A stretch of DNA of 64,000 nt from Chimaeribacter arupi (GCF_002858805.1 NZ_PJZI01000003.1:1-64000), one strand, 5' to 3'; counted from the stretch's first letter, positions 7,556 to 17,938 are shown. A program made the numbers and translations. Notes: generated from the sequence alone by a model not told the origin.

Positions 7556-8998
7556 GTGGAAAACAACCAAGTCATAGGCAATAACCAAAAAACCAAACGA
7601 ACTCCAAACCCGGAAAATAAGCCGGATACCGGCCACCTTATTTCCGGCTGGGAACCTGAAAACCCCGTCTTCTGGGAGAACACCGGTAAATTCATTGCAC
7701 GCCGTAACCTGGTCATCTCGGTGGCGGCGCTGCTGCTGGCGTTTTGCGTCTGGATGCTGTTCAGCACGGTGGCGGTCTACCTTAACCGTGTGGGCTTTGC
7801 CTTCACCACCGACCAGCTGTTCTGGCTCACGGCGCTGCCGTCGCTTTCCGGTGCGCTGCTGCGGGTGCCTTACTCCTTTGCCGTGCCGATCCTCGGCGGG
7901 CGCTTATGGACGGTTATCAGCACCGCCATCATGATCGTACCTTGTGTGTGGCTGGGCTATGCCATCCAGAACCCGCAGACGCCGTTCTGGGTGTTTGTGA
8001 TCATCGCGCTGCTGTGCGGTTTCGCCGGGGCAAACTTTGCTTCCAGCATGGGCAACATCAGCCTGTTCTACCCGAAAAAACAGCAGGGCAGCGCGCTGGG
8101 GATTAACGGCGGGCTGGGCAATATGGGCGTCAGCGTGATGCAACTGCTCTCGCCGTTTATTGTGGCGCTGCCGCTCTTTACCTTTATCGGCGTGCAGGGC
8201 GTGGCACAGCCCGCCGGCGGCACGTTGTGGCTGGCGAACGCCGCGTGGGTCTGGGTGCCGCTGCTGGTGGTCACCACGCTGGCAGCCTGGTTCGGCATGA
8301 ACGATCTCGCCGGCCTGAAAGCCTCGTTCCGGCAGCAACTGCCGGTGCTGAAAAGCGGCCATCTCTGGCTGCTCGGGATGCTCTACCTGGCGACCTTCGG
8401 CTCCTTTATCGGCTTTTCCGCCGGGTTCGCCATGCTGGCGAAAACGCAGTTCCCCGACATCGACATCATCAGGCTGGCCTTCTTCGGGCCGCTGCTGGGC
8501 GCGCTCGCCCGCTCGGGCGGGGGCATCCTCTCTGACAAATTTGGCGGCATCCGCGTCACCATCATCAACTACCTGCTGATGACCCTGTTCACCCTGGCGC
8601 TGTTCTTCACGCTGCCGGACAGCCACAGCAGCGGCAGCTTTGCCGCCTTCTATCTGATTTTCATGGGGCTGTTCCTGACCGCCGGGCTGGGCAGCGGCTC
8701 GACCTTCCAGATGATCGCCGTGATTTTCCGCCAGCTGGCGATGACGGCGGTGCTGAAAAAAGGCGGCACCCAGGAACAGGCGCAACATGTCGCCGTGACC
8801 GACACCGCTGCCGCGCTGGGCTTTATCTCCGCCATCGGCGCCATTGGCGGCTTCTTTATCCCGAAAGCCTTCGGCACCTCGCTGAGCCTCACCGGCTCGC
8901 CGGTCGGGGCGATGAAAATCTTCCTGATTTTCTACGCGGTCTGTTTCCTGGTGACCTGGCTGGTGTATGGCCGCCACCGCACGACGCCGTCGGCATAA
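7556..8998 (+). CDS. narK: Nitrate/nitrite antiporter NarK
   Basis: NarK exchanges nitrate for nitrite across the inner membrane and feeds the adjacent reductase. The 480-residue MFS protein has twelve predicted helices and both nitrate signatures, GFAGANFASSMGNIS in the first half and GLGSGSTFQMIAV in the second, with the substrate arginines in LRVPYSF and GALARSGGG. It starts with GTG at 7556, supported by AAAGGGG at 7541-7547; the ATG at 7551 is in another frame and soon stops. The N-terminus is about 17 residues longer than in E. coli. It lies 102 bases ahead of narG and is probably co-induced by FNR and nitrate. Confidence 0.96.
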   Translation: MENNQVIGNNQKTKRTPNPENKPDTGHLISGWEPENPVFWENTGKFIARRNLVISVAALLLAFCVWMLFSTVAVYLNRVGFAFTTDQLFWLTALPSLSGALLRVPYSFAVPILGGRLWTVISTAIMIVPCVWLGYAIQNPQTPFWVFVIIALLCGFAGANFASSMGNISLFYPKKQQGSALGINGGLGNMGVSVMQLLSPFIVALPLFTFIGVQGVAQPAGGTLWLANAAWVWVPLLVVTTLAAWFGMNDLAGLKASFRQQLPVLKSGHLWLLGMLYLATFGSFIGFSAGFAMLAKTQFPDIDIIRLAFFGPLLGALARSGGGILSDKFGGIRVTIINYLLMTLFTLALFFTLPDSHSSGSFAAFYLIFMGLFLTAGLGSGSTFQMIAVIFRQLAMTAVLKKGGTQEQAQHVAVTDTAAALGFISAIGAIGGFFIPKAFGTSLSLTGSPVGAMKIFLIFYAVCFLVTWLVYGRHRTTPSA

Positions 8999-9003
8999 CG
9001 CTT

Positions 9004-9025
9004 GCCGGAACGCGGTGGTTCCGGC
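9004..9025 (+). terminator. Hairpin between narK and narG
   Basis: GCCGGAAC (9004-9011) and GTTCCGGC (9018-9025) form a perfect 8-bp stem with loop GCGGTG, followed by CTTT. The short T tract suggests partial termination or an RNA-processing boundary that separates narK from narGHJI levels. Confidence 0.5.
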
Positions 9026-9100
9026 CTTTACCCCGCCCCCAGGGCATAGAGCAATGATTAAAAAAACGTCAGGGCATCTGACCCCGGCAGGAGAACAATC

Positions 9101-12100
9101 ATGAGCAAGTTGTTGGATCGTTTTCGTTATTTTAAACAAAAGGGTGACAGTTTCGCCGCCGGGCATGGTCAGACCTATCACACCAACCGCGACTGGGAAG
9201 ACAGTTACCGCCAGCGCTGGCAATACGACAAAGTGGTGCGTTCCACCCACGGCGTAAACTGCACCGGGGCCTGTAGCTGGAAGATCTACGTGAAAAACGG
9301 GCTGGTAACCTGGGAAACCCAGCAGACTGACTACCCGCGCACCCGCCCGGATTTGCCGAACCACGAACCGCGCGGCTGCCCGCGCGGGGCCAGCTACTCC
9401 TGGTACCTTTACAGTGCTAACCGCCTGAAATACCCGCTGGTACGCAAACGGCTGATTGAACTCTGGCGCGAGGCGCTGGCCCAGCATCCTGACCCGGTTG
9501 ATGCCTGGGACGCCATCGTCACTGATCCTGAAAAAGCGCAGAGCTATAAACAGGCGCGCGGCCACGGCGGCTTTGTGCGCTCCACCTGGCAGGAACTGAA
9601 TGCGCTTATCGCCGCCGCCAACATCTGGACAGTCAAACACTGCGGGCCGGACCGCATTGCCGGCTTCTCGCCGATCCCGGCGATGTCGATGGTGTCATAC
9701 GCGGCCGGTACCCGTTACCTCTCCCTGATTGGCGGCACCTGCCTCAGTTTCTACGACTGGTACTGTGATTTGCCGCCTGCCTCGCCGATGACCTGGGGCG
9801 AGCAGACTGACGTGCCGGAATCTGCAGACTGGTACAACGCCGGGTATATCATCGCCTGGGGGTCGAACGTGCCGCAGACCCGCACGCCGGACGCCCACTT
9901 CTTCACCGAAGTGCGCTACAAAGGCACCAAAACCGTGGCGATCACGCCCGACTATTCCGAAGTCGCCAAATTAAGCGACCAGTGGCTGGCCCCGAAACAG
10001 GGCACTGACAGCGCACTGGCGCTGGCGATGGGGCATGTGATCCTGAAAGAGTTCCACCTGGCGCGCCCCAGCGACTATTTCCTGAACTACGCCCGCCGTT
10101 ATACCGACATGCCGATGCTGGTGCTGCTGGAGCCGCGTGATGACGGCACCTTCGCGCCCGGCCGGATGCTGCGCGCGGCCGACCTGGTGGACAACCTGGG
10201 CGAAGCCAATAACCCGGACTGGAAAACCGTGGCGCTGAACGACGCCGGTGAACTGGTGGTGCCGAACGGGGCCATCGGTTTCCGCTGGGGCGAGAAGGGC
10301 AAATGGAACCTGGAGCCGGTGGCCGCAGGTACGCCGCAAACGCTCAGCCTCAGCCTGCTGGACGCGCATGACGAGGTGGCGGACGTCGGCTTCCCATATT
10401 TCGGCGGTATCGAAAATGCGCATTTCCGCCATGTGAAACAAGACCCGATCCTGCTGCACCGACTGCCGGTGAAACGCCTGACGCTGGCGGATGGGCGCGA
10501 GGCGCGCGTGGTCACGGTGTATGACCTGACGCTCGCCAACTACGGCATTGAGCGTGGGCTGAACGATAACGCCTGCCCGGCGGATTATGATGACATCCGC
10601 GCCTACTCCCCGGCCTGGGCGGAGCAGATCTGCGGGGTGCCGCGCGCTTCCATCATCAACATTGCGCGTGAATTTGCCGATACCGCCCACAAAACCCACG
10701 GCCGGTCGATGATCATCGTGGGCGCCGGGATGAACCACTGGTACCACATGGACATGAACTACCGTGGGCTGATTAACATGCTGATCTTCTGCGGCTGCGT
10801 GGGGCAGAGCGGCGGCGGCTGGGCACACTATGTCGGGCAGGAGAAACTGCGCCCGCAAACCGGCTGGACGCCGCTGGCGTTTGCGCTGGACTGGAACCGC
10901 CCGCCGCGCCAGATGAACAGCACCTCGTTCTTCTACAACCACTCCAGCCAGTGGCGTTACGAGAAACTCAGCATCGCCTCGCTGCTGTCACCGCTGGCAT
11001 CACCGGAGGATTTCTCCGGCCAGCTGATCGATTTCAACGTGCGTGCCGAGCGCATGGGCTGGTTGCCCTCTTCGCCGCAGCTCAACACCAACCCATTGCA
11101 GATTGCCGCCGATGCACAGAAATCGGGCCTGTCGCCGCAGGCGTACACCGTGCAGGCGCTGAAATCCGGTGCGCTGCGCTTTGCCAGCGAGCAGCCTGAT
11201 GACGGCAACAACCACCCGCGCAATATGTTTATCTGGCGCTCCAACCTGCTGGGCTCCTCGGGCAAAGGCCACGAGTACATGCTGCGTTACCTGCTGGGGA
11301 CCGACAGCGGCATCCAGGGCGAGGCGCTGAGTGATGAGCGCGTGATGCCGGAAGAGGTGGAATGGCGCAACCAGGCGATCGAGGGCAAGCTCGACCTGGT
11401 GGTGACGCTCGACTTCCGCATGTCCAGCACCTGCCTGTTCTCTGACATCGTGCTGCCGACTGCCACCTGGTACGAAAAAGATGACATGAACACATCGGAC
11501 ATGCATCCGTTCATCCACCCGCTGTCGGCGGCGGTTGACCCGGCGTGGGAATCGAAAAGCGACTGGGAGATCTACAAAGGCATCGCGAAAACCTTCTCTG
11601 AACTCTGCCCCGGCCATCTCGGCGAGGAGACGGATGTGGTGCTGCAACCGATCCAGCATGACTCCCCGGCGGAACTGGCGCAGCCGTATGAGATTCAGGA
11701 CTGGAAAAAGGGCGAATGTGACCTGATCCCCGGCAAGACTGCGCCGCATATCGTCACCGTCACGCGGGATTACCCGGCCACCTACGAACGCTTTACCTCG
11801 GTTGGCCCGCTGCTGGAAAAACTGGGCAACGGCGGCAAAGGCATCAGCTGGAACACCGACAGCGAGGTCGATCTGCTGCGCCGGCTCAACTACACCAAAG
11901 CCGGCGGCCCGGCACAAGGGCAGCCGCAGATCAACAGCGCCATTGACGCCGCCGAGGTGATCCTGACCCTCGCCCCGGAAACCAACGGGCAGGTGGCCGT
12001 CAAAGCGTGGGAGGCGTTGAGCACCATCACCGGCCGCGACCATACCCACCTGGCGCGCACCAAAGAAGAGGAGAAAATCCGCTTCCGCGATATTCAGGCG

Positions 12101-12838
12101 CAGCCGCGCAAAATCATCTCCAGCCCGACCTGGTCAGGCCTGGAAGATGAACACGTCTCCTATAACGCCAACTACACCAACGTCCATGAGCTGATCCCGT
12201 GGCGCACCCTGACCGGCCGCCAGCAGCTTTATCAGGATCACCCGTGGATGCGCGCTTTTGGCGAAAGCCTGGTGGTGTATCGCCCGCCGGTGGATACCCG
12301 CAGCCTGGAGGCGCTGTCGCATATTCCTTCCAACGGCTTCCCGGAAAAGGCGCTGAACTTCCTGACGCCGCACCAGAAATGGGGCATCCATTCCACCTAC
12401 AGCGACAACCTGCTGATGCTGACGCTGTCACGCGGCGGCCCGATTGTGTGGATGAGTGAGGCGGATGCCGCTGAGCTGGGCATTGAGGACAACGACTGGA
12501 TCGAGGTGTTCAACGCCCACGGCACGCTGACCGCCCGCGCGGTGGTCAGCCAGCGTGTCCCGGCCGGTATGACCATGATGTACCACGCGCAGGAGCGGTT
12601 GCTGAACATTCCGGGGTCAGAAATCACCGGGATGCGCGGCGGCATCCATAACTCCGTGACCCGCGTCAGCCCGAAACCGACCCATATGATAGGCGGTTAC
12701 GCCCAGCTGGCGTATGGCTTCAACTACTACGGCACGGTGGGCTCCAACCGCGATGAGTTCATCATGGTGCGCAAAATGAAACACATTAACTGGCTGGATG
12801 ATGAGGGCCGCGATCAGGTTCAGGAGGCGTCAAAATGA
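9101..12838 (+). CDS. narG: Respiratory nitrate reductase alpha subunit NarG
   Basis: NarG is the catalytic molybdenum subunit that reduces nitrate to nitrite on the cytoplasmic face of the membrane. The 1245 residues match the family length. Ligands of the FS0 [4Fe-4S] cluster are visible as H50, C54, C58 and C93, and D223 in FYDWYCDLPPASP is the expected Mo ligand of the bis-MGD cofactor. There is no twin-arginine signal; the N-terminus is of the NarG 'vestige' type. A GGAGAA ribosome site precedes the ATG. The last codons overlap narH by four bases (ATGA). Adjacency to narK indicates NarG rather than the NarZ isoenzyme. Confidence 0.97.
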   Translation: MSKLLDRFRYFKQKGDSFAAGHGQTYHTNRDWEDSYRQRWQYDKVVRSTHGVNCTGACSWKIYVKNGLVTWETQQTDYPRTRPDLPNHEPRGCPRGASYSWYLYSANRLKYPLVRKRLIELWREALAQHPDPVDAWDAIVTDPEKAQSYKQARGHGGFVRSTWQELNALIAAANIWTVKHCGPDRIAGFSPIPAMSMVSYAAGTRYLSLIGGTCLSFYDWYCDLPPASPMTWGEQTDVPESADWYNAGYIIAWGSNVPQTRTPDAHFFTEVRYKGTKTVAITPDYSEVAKLSDQWLAPKQGTDSALALAMGHVILKEFHLARPSDYFLNYARRYTDMPMLVLLEPRDDGTFAPGRMLRAADLVDNLGEANNPDWKTVALNDAGELVVPNGAIGFRWGEKGKWNLEPVAAGTPQTLSLSLLDAHDEVADVGFPYFGGIENAHFRHVKQDPILLHRLPVKRLTLADGREARVVTVYDLTLANYGIERGLNDNACPADYDDIRAYSPAWAEQICGVPRASIINIAREFADTAHKTHGRSMIIVGAGMNHWYHMDMNYRGLINMLIFCGCVGQSGGGWAHYVGQEKLRPQTGWTPLAFALDWNRPPRQMNSTSFFYNHSSQWRYEKLSIASLLSPLASPEDFSGQLIDFNVRAERMGWLPSSPQLNTNPLQIAADAQKSGLSPQAYTVQALKSGALRFASEQPDDGNNHPRNMFIWRSNLLGSSGKGHEYMLRYLLGTDSGIQGEALSDERVMPEEVEWRNQAIEGKLDLVVTLDFRMSSTCLFSDIVLPTATWYEKDDMNTSDMHPFIHPLSAAVDPAWESKSDWEIYKGIAKTFSELCPGHLGEETDVVLQPIQHDSPAELAQPYEIQDWKKGECDLIPGKTAPHIVTVTRDYPATYERFTSVGPLLEKLGNGGKGISWNTDSEVDLLRRLNYTKAGGPAQGQPQINSAIDAAEVILTLAPETNGQVAVKAWEALSTITGRDHTHLARTKEEEKIRFRDIQAQPRKIISSPTWSGLEDEHVSYNANYTNVHELIPWRTLTGRQQLYQDHPWMRAFGESLVVYRPPVDTRSLEALSHIPSNGFPEKALNFLTPHQKWGIHSTYSDNLLMLTLSRGGPIVWMSEADAAELGIEDNDWIEVFNAHGTLTARAVVSQRVPAGMTMMYHAQERLLNIPGSEITGMRGGIHNSVTRVSPKPTHMIGGYAQLAYGFNYYGTVGSNRDEFIMVRKMKHINWLDDEGRDQVQEASK

Positions 12839-14370
12839 AAATCCGTTCTCAGGTCGGCATGGTGCTGAACCTCGATAAATGCATCGGCTGCCATACCTGC
12901 TCCGTCACCTGCAAAAACGTCTGGACCGGGCGCGAAGGCATGGAGTACGCCTGGTTCAATAACGTGGAAACCAAGCCGGGCGTGGGCTACCCGCAGGCGT
13001 GGGAAGACCAGAGCAAATGGCGCGGCGGCTGGATCCGTAAAATCAACGGGAAACTTGAGCCGCGCCTCGGCAGCCGCGCCGGGGTGCTGTCAAAAATCTT
13101 CGCCAACCCGGTGATCCCCGGCATCGACGACTATTACGAGCCGTTCACTTATGACTACCAGCATCTGCATACCGCAGAGCAGGGCAAAAGCCAGCCCACG
13201 GCGCGGCCGCGCTCACTGATCAGCGGCCAGCGGATGGACAAAATCGAGGGCGGCCCCAACTGGGAAGAGCTGCTGGGCGGTGAATTCGGCAAACGGTCGG
13301 CGGACACCAATTTCAACGCCATTCAGAAAGCGATCTACGGACAGTTTGAACATACGTTCATGATGTACCTGCCGCGCCTGTGTGAACACTGCCTGAACCC
13401 GAGCTGTGTGGCGACCTGCCCGAGCGGTGCCATCTACAAGCGCGAAGAGGACGGCATTGTGCTGATCGATCAGGATAAATGCCGCGGCTGGCGGCTCTGC
13501 ATCAGCGGCTGCCCCTATAAAAAAATCTACTTCAACTGGAAAAGCGGGAAATCGGAGAAGTGCATTTTCTGTTACCCGCGCATTGAGTCCGGGATGCCCA
13601 CCGTCTGCTCGGAAACCTGCGTCGGGCGCATCCGCTACCTCGGCGTGCTGCTTTACGATGCCGACCGCATCAGTGATGCCGCCAGTGCCGAAAACCCGCA
13701 CGACCTGTATGAACGCCAGTGTGACATCTTCCTCGACCCTAACGATCCGGCGGTGATCGCGGAGGCGTTGAAACAGGGCATCGCCCAGAGCGTGATCGAT
13801 GCTGCGCAGGCCTCGCCGGTGTGGAAACTGGCGATGGACTGGAAGCTGGCGCTGCCGCTGCACCCGGAATACCGCACGCTGCCGATGGTCTGGTATGTGC
13901 CGCCGCTGTCGCCGATTCAATCGGTGGTGGAAGCGGGCGCCCTGGCGCAACCGGGAAGCGTGTTACCGGCGGTGGAGCAGTTGCGCATTCCGGTGCAATA
14001 CCTGGCGAACCTGCTGAGTGCCGGGGACACCGCGCCGGTATTGCGGGCGCTGAAACGCATGATGGCGATGCGCCACTATAAACGCGCGCAGAGCGTGGAG
14101 GGCGTCAGGGACACCCGCGCGATTGATGAGATGGGGCTGAGCGAGGCGCAGGTAGAAGAGATGTACCGCTACCTCGCTATCGCCAACTATGAAGACCGCT
14201 TTGTGATCCCGAGCAGCCACCGTGAGCTGGCGCGTGACGCCTTCCCGGAACGCAACGGCTGTGGGTTCAGCTTTGGCGACGGCTGCCACGGCAGTGACAG
14301 CAAATTCAACCTGTTCAACAGCCGCCGCATTGATGCCATCAACATCGGCGACCAGGCCGGGGGTGAATGA
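12835..14370 (+). CDS. narH: Respiratory nitrate reductase beta subunit NarH
   Basis: NarH is the iron-sulfur subunit that passes electrons from the NarI haems to NarG. The 511-residue protein has four cysteine groups: C16-C19-C22-C26, C183-C186-C191-C195, C216-W219-C222-C226 and C243-C246-C258-C262. The tryptophan at 219 replaces a cysteine, as is normal in NarH, and marks the [3Fe-4S] cluster; the others are [4Fe-4S]. Start and stop overlap narG and narJ by ATGA motifs, so the three genes are translationally coupled. Confidence 0.97.
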   Translation: MKIRSQVGMVLNLDKCIGCHTCSVTCKNVWTGREGMEYAWFNNVETKPGVGYPQAWEDQSKWRGGWIRKINGKLEPRLGSRAGVLSKIFANPVIPGIDDYYEPFTYDYQHLHTAEQGKSQPTARPRSLISGQRMDKIEGGPNWEELLGGEFGKRSADTNFNAIQKAIYGQFEHTFMMYLPRLCEHCLNPSCVATCPSGAIYKREEDGIVLIDQDKCRGWRLCISGCPYKKIYFNWKSGKSEKCIFCYPRIESGMPTVCSETCVGRIRYLGVLLYDADRISDAASAENPHDLYERQCDIFLDPNDPAVIAEALKQGIAQSVIDAAQASPVWKLAMDWKLALPLHPEYRTLPMVWYVPPLSPIQSVVEAGALAQPGSVLPAVEQLRIPVQYLANLLSAGDTAPVLRALKRMMAMRHYKRAQSVEGVRDTRAIDEMGLSEAQVEEMYRYLAIANYEDRFVIPSSHRELARDAFPERNGCGFSFGDGCHGSDSKFNLFNSRRIDAINIGDQAGGE

Positions 14371-15071
14371 TGCCGTTGCTGAAAATCATCTCGCTGCTGC
14401 TGGAATACCCGGACGCTGACCTGTGGCAGCACCGCGAAGAACTGCTGGCGGAGACGGCACAGGCGCAGCCCGATCTGCTGCCGTTTGTGCAGCGCTATCT
14501 GGCCACACCGGTGCTGGATAAGCAGGCGGAATGGTGCGCCCTGTTTGAGCGCGGGCGCGCCACCTCGCTGCTGTTGTTTGAGCATGTGCATGCCGAATCC
14601 CGCGAGCGCGGCCAGGCGATGGTGGATCTGCTGAACCAGTATGAGGCGGCGGGGTTGCAGCTCAGCTGCCGTGAACTGCCGGACTATCTGCCGCTCTATC
14701 TGGAATACCTGAGTATGCAGGACGCCGCCGCCGCCCGGCAGGGGTTGCAGGATATCGCCCCGATCCTGGCGCTCCTGGGCAGCCGCCTGAACGCGCGCGA
14801 CAGCGGGTTTGGCGTGCTGTTTGACGCCCTGCTGGCCGCGGCGCAAAGCCCGCTGCGCAGTGATGCGCTGGCCGGGCAGGTGGCCGGTGAAGCACGCGAC
14901 GACTCCCCGGCGGCGATGGACGCCGTCTGGGAAGAGGAGCAGGTGAAATTTATGAGCAGCCACGCTGTCCTGGACACCCCCTGCGGCGACGGCCCGGCGC
15001 AACATGCGCGCCGGGCCGGCCAGAACGTGCTGCCGCAGTATCTGGATCTCTCTGCCGGAGGAGCGAAATAA
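14367..15071 (+). CDS. narJ: Nitrate reductase assembly chaperone NarJ
   Basis: NarJ is the private chaperone that binds apo-NarGH and allows insertion of the molybdenum cofactor and attachment to NarI. The 234-residue protein is of the TorD/NarJ family, with the recognisable stretches [33 protein letters not shown] and [11 protein letters not shown]. Two ATG codons stand in tandem (14367 and 14370); the first overlaps the narH stop. The stop overlaps the narI start by one base (TAATG). Confidence 0.95.
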   Translation: MMPLLKIISLLLEYPDADLWQHREELLAETAQAQPDLLPFVQRYLATPVLDKQAEWCALFERGRATSLLLFEHVHAESRERGQAMVDLLNQYEAAGLQLSCRELPDYLPLYLEYLSMQDAAAARQGLQDIAPILALLGSRLNARDSGFGVLFDALLAAAQSPLRSDALAGQVAGEARDDSPAAMDAVWEEEQVKFMSSHAVLDTPCGDGPAQHARRAGQNVLPQYLDLSAGGAK

Positions 15072-15748
15072 TGCATTACCTCAATATCCTGTTTTTTGAC
15101 ATCTATCCCTATATTTGCGGCACCGTGTTTTTAATCGGCAGCTGGCTGCGTTATGACTACGGCCAGTACACCTGGCGGGCGGCCTCCAGCCAGATGCTGG
15201 ATAAAAAGGGCATGCGCCTCGGCTCTAACCTGTTCCACATCGGCATTATCGGCATCTTATTTGGCCACCTGTTCGGGATGCTGACGCCGCACTGGGTCTA
15301 TGAGCCGTTTCTCGCCATCGCCACCAAACAGAAACTGGCGATGGTGGCCGGTGGGGTGTTTGGCCTGATGACGCTGGTGGGCGGGCTGCTGTTGTTGAGA
15401 CGCCGCTTATTCAATCCGCGGATACGCGCCACCTCAACCCGTGCTGACATCGTGATCCTGGGGATTTTGATCGTGCAGGTGACGCTGGGGCTGACCTCCA
15501 TCTGGTTCTCACTGCAACACCTGGACGGCCTGGGGATGATGAAACTGGTGGGCTGGGCGCAGGCGATCGTGACGTTCCAGGGCAACGCGTCACAGTGGCT
15601 GGACGGCGTGGAGTGGATCTACCGCGTGCACCTGATTCTGGGCATGACGATCTTCCTGGTGTTCCCGTTTACCCGGCTGGTGCACGTCTGGAGCGCACCG
15701 GTGGAATACCTGACGCGCCGTTACCAGGTGGTGCGGGCCAGACGCTAA
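15071..15748 (+). CDS. narI: Respiratory nitrate reductase gamma subunit NarI
   Basis: NarI is the cytochrome b subunit that oxidises quinol and anchors NarGH. It is 225 residues long with five membrane helices. The four axial haem ligands are at H56, H66, H187 and H205, the numbering known for E. coli NarI. GGAGGAG at 15057-15063 is a strong ribosome site. It ends the nar operon. No strong terminator is visible in the 118 bases before the next gene. Confidence 0.97.
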   Translation: MHYLNILFFDIYPYICGTVFLIGSWLRYDYGQYTWRAASSQMLDKKGMRLGSNLFHIGIIGILFGHLFGMLTPHWVYEPFLAIATKQKLAMVAGGVFGLMTLVGGLLLLRRRLFNPRIRATSTRADIVILGILIVQVTLGLTSIWFSLQHLDGLGMMKLVGWAQAIVTFQGNASQWLDGVEWIYRVHLILGMTIFLVFPFTRLVHVWSAPVEYLTRRYQVVRARR

Positions 15749-15783
15749 GCAGCGCGGCCGCAGGCCGGGCGGGCAACTAAGGG

Positions 15784-15862
15784 GACTCCTAATTCGATGA
15801 AGGGTGAGGAATTTTTAGCTATACCTATAGGTTCCTCCTCTTAATCCAACGTACAAGGAGTC
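15784..15862. promoter_or_regulatory. Symmetric elements upstream of the aldo/keto reductase gene
   Basis: CTATA-CC-TATAG (15819-15830) is a short palindrome that may overlap a -10 element. GAGGAA (15807-15812) and TTCCTC (15832-15837) flank it. GACTCCT (15784-15790) is the reverse complement of AGGAGTC (15856-15862), which contains the ribosome site of the next gene, so the site could be masked in the RNA. Function is inferred only. Confidence 0.35.
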
Positions 15863-15866
15863 AGCA

Positions 15867-16943
15867 ATGAAATACCGCCAACTCGGCCACTCCGGCCTGT
15901 TTGTCTCGGAATTGACACTGGGGACCCTCACGTTTGCCGGCTCCGACGGTTTCGAAAAAACCGGCAATGTGGATGCCAAAACCGCCCGCCGGTTTATGGA
16001 CATCGCCTTTGAACAGGGTGTGAATACTGTGGATACCGCTGACCTTTACTCAAAAGGCGGCGCAGAACACGTGGTGGGCGAGGCACTGGGCCGCGACCGC
16101 CAGCGCATCATCCTCGCCACCAAAGCGCGCAGCCCGATGAGCGATGACCCGAACGACAGCGGGGCTACGCGTTACCACCTGATCAAATCCTGTGAAAACA
16201 GCCTGCGCCGCCTGAAAACCGACCACATCGACCTCTACCAGATCCACAACTGGGACGGCGTCACCCCGGTGGAAGAGACGCTGTATGCGCTGGAGTCACT
16301 GGTGCAGAGCGGCAAAATCCGCTATTTCGGCACCTCCAACTACACCGGCTGGCAAATGATGAAAACCCTGGGCAAAGCGGAACTGCTCGGGGTGCATAAG
16401 CCCATCAGCCAGCAAATCAACTACACGCCGGAATCACGCGAAGCGGAGTTTGAGTTACTGCCGCTGGCACTGGATCAGAACATCGGCACGCTGATCTGGG
16501 GGCCGATGGGCGAAGGGCTGCTGACCGGCACCGTGCGGCGCGGCCAGAAAACGCCGGAAAGCTCACGTCAGGGTAACGGCTGGCCGGAACCCTATGTGCA
16601 CGATATGGAACATGCCTACGATGTGATCGACGTGCTGGCGGCGGTGGGGGAAAAACATGATGCCTCCCCGGCGCGCGTCTGCCTGGCCTGGCTCAACAGC
16701 CGCCCCGGCATCAGCAGCCTGATTGTGGGCGCACGTAACGAAGCGCAATTGCGCGACAGCCTGGCCTCAGCCGACCTGCACTTGTCCGAAGAGGAATTAC
16801 AGCAGATTGAGCGGGCGACCCGCCCGGCACCGCGTTACCCGTACTGGCACCGCTTTACCTCCGGGATGGACCGCATCGATCCGGCGGAGCAGCCGTTCCT
16901 GGACGAATACCGCGAAACCGTGGAGCACCGCAAAGACCGCTGA
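15867..16943 (+). CDS. Aldo/keto reductase
   Basis: This 358-residue NADPH-type aldo/keto reductase forms a TIM barrel. The catalytic tetrad is visible as D56, Y61, K86 and H127, and the C-terminal nucleotide site lies around SSLIVGARNEAQL. The substrate cannot be told from sequence. The ATG at 15867 has AAGGAG seven bases upstream. The gene stands alone on this strand between narI and a terminator shared with the convergent yghA-like gene. Its length and sequence are ordinary for the family of YajO/YghZ-like enzymes, but I would not assign one of those names. Confidence 0.85.
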   Translation: MKYRQLGHSGLFVSELTLGTLTFAGSDGFEKTGNVDAKTARRFMDIAFEQGVNTVDTADLYSKGGAEHVVGEALGRDRQRIILATKARSPMSDDPNDSGATRYHLIKSCENSLRRLKTDHIDLYQIHNWDGVTPVEETLYALESLVQSGKIRYFGTSNYTGWQMMKTLGKAELLGVHKPISQQINYTPESREAEFELLPLALDQNIGTLIWGPMGEGLLTGTVRRGQKTPESSRQGNGWPEPYVHDMEHAYDVIDVLAAVGEKHDASPARVCLAWLNSRPGISSLIVGARNEAQLRDSLASADLHLSEEELQQIERATRPAPRYPYWHRFTSGMDRIDPAEQPFLDEYRETVEHRKDR

Positions 16944-16967
16944 GGTTTCAGCGCCTCAGCCAACAAC

Positions 16968-16995
16968 AAAAGCCGGGCATGTGCCCGGCTTTTTT
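16968..16995. terminator. Bidirectional terminator
   Basis: AAAAGCCGGGC (16968-16978), loop ATGT, then GCCCGGCTTTTT (16983-16994) form a strong stem flanked by A and T runs, serving the aldo/keto reductase gene and the convergent dehydrogenase gene. Confidence 0.9.
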
Positions 16996-17038
16996 ATCGT
17001 TAAGGTACTGTTGTAAAAGAACGCTGCGGACGCCCGGC

Positions 17039-17938
17039 TTACGCCGTGTGGTTCCCACCGGTCACACCAAACACTTCGGCAGTGACATAGCTGGATTCCT
17101 GCGAGGCGAGGAACACGTAAATTGGTGCCAGCTCAGCCGGCTGGCCCGCACGTTTCAGCGGGGTGGCCGCGCCGAAGTCCGGGATGTTCTCCTGCAACTG
17201 GCCGCCGCTGACCTGCAACGGTGTCCAGATCGGGCCGGGTGCCACGATGTTCACGCGGATGCCTTTGCTCGCCACCTGTTTTGCCAGCGCGCGGCTGTAA
17301 GCCACAATCGCGCTCTTGGTCGAGGCGTAATCCAGCAGGAACTCACTGGGCTGGTAAGCCTGGATTGACGACGTGGTGATGATCGAACTCCCTTCCGGCA
17401 GGTGCGGCAGCGCTGCTTTGGTTATCCAGAACAGCGAGAAGACGTTGGTTTCAAACGTTTTGCGGAACTGATCGGTGGTCAGGTCACTGATGTTCTGAAT
17501 CGCCACCTGCTTACCGGCCACCAGCGCCAGGATATCCAGCCCGCCAAGTTTGGCATGGGCATCGGCCACCAGTTTCTGGCAGAACGCTTCGTCACTGATA
17601 TCGCCCGGCAGCAGCACCACTTCGCGCCCGGCCTCACGGATAAGCTCCGCCACTTCTTCAGCGTCACGCTGTTCTGAAGGCAGGTAGGAGAGGGCGACGT
17701 CCGCCCCTTCGCGGGCATAGGCAATCGCCGCGGCACGGCCGATGCCGGAGTCACCGCCGGTGACCAGCGCTTTACGCCCTTGCAGGCGCTCGCTGCCACG
17801 GTAGCTCTCTTCACCGTGATCCGGAGCAGGCTGCATGTTCATCGCCAGCCCCGGCGCGGGCTGAGTCTGCTTTGGATAACGGTCATGCTTGTACTGGGTG
17901 AGTGGATTCTGACGGGTGTATTGGTCTGGTTTCGACAT
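17039..17938 (-). CDS. yghA: NADP-dependent short-chain dehydrogenase, YghA-type
   Basis: This 299-residue SDR oxidoreductase resembles E. coli YghA. It has an N-terminal extension rich in proline before the Rossmann motif TGGDSGIG, followed by [24 protein letters not shown], the catalytic SIQAYQP and YASTK (Tyr-x-x-x-Lys), and a C-terminal [10 protein letters not shown]. YghA-like proteins are reported as aldehyde reductases acting on glyoxal-type substrates; that is family knowledge only. The ATG at 17938 is preferred because GGAG precedes it and the family begins MS-; an upstream start would add nine residues. It lies downstream of yeiG on the same strand. Confidence 0.88.
   Translation of the reverse strand: MSKPDQYTRQNPLTQYKHDRYPKQTQPAPGLAMNMQPAPDHGEESYRGSERLQGRKALVTGGDSGIGRAAAIAYAREGADVALSYLPSEQRDAEEVAELIREAGREVVLLPGDISDEAFCQKLVADAHAKLGGLDILALVAGKQVAIQNISDLTTDQFRKTFETNVFSLFWITKAALPHLPEGSSIITTSSIQAYQPSEFLLDYASTKSAIVAYSRALAKQVASKGIRVNIVAPGPIWTPLQVSGGQLQENIPDFGAATPLKRAGQPAELAPIYVFLASQESSYVTAEVFGVTGGNHTA

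Noticed and set aside
7904-9640. A 578-codon minus-strand frame across narK and the start of narG
   Set aside because: Its composition is rich in His, Arg, Gln and Gly as expected for antisense of GC-rich genes, and it crosses two certain genes.
13485-13515. Loss of an iron-sulfur cysteine in NarH (tryptophan at residue 219)
   Set aside because: Tryptophan at this site is normal in NarH and defines the [3Fe-4S] cluster.
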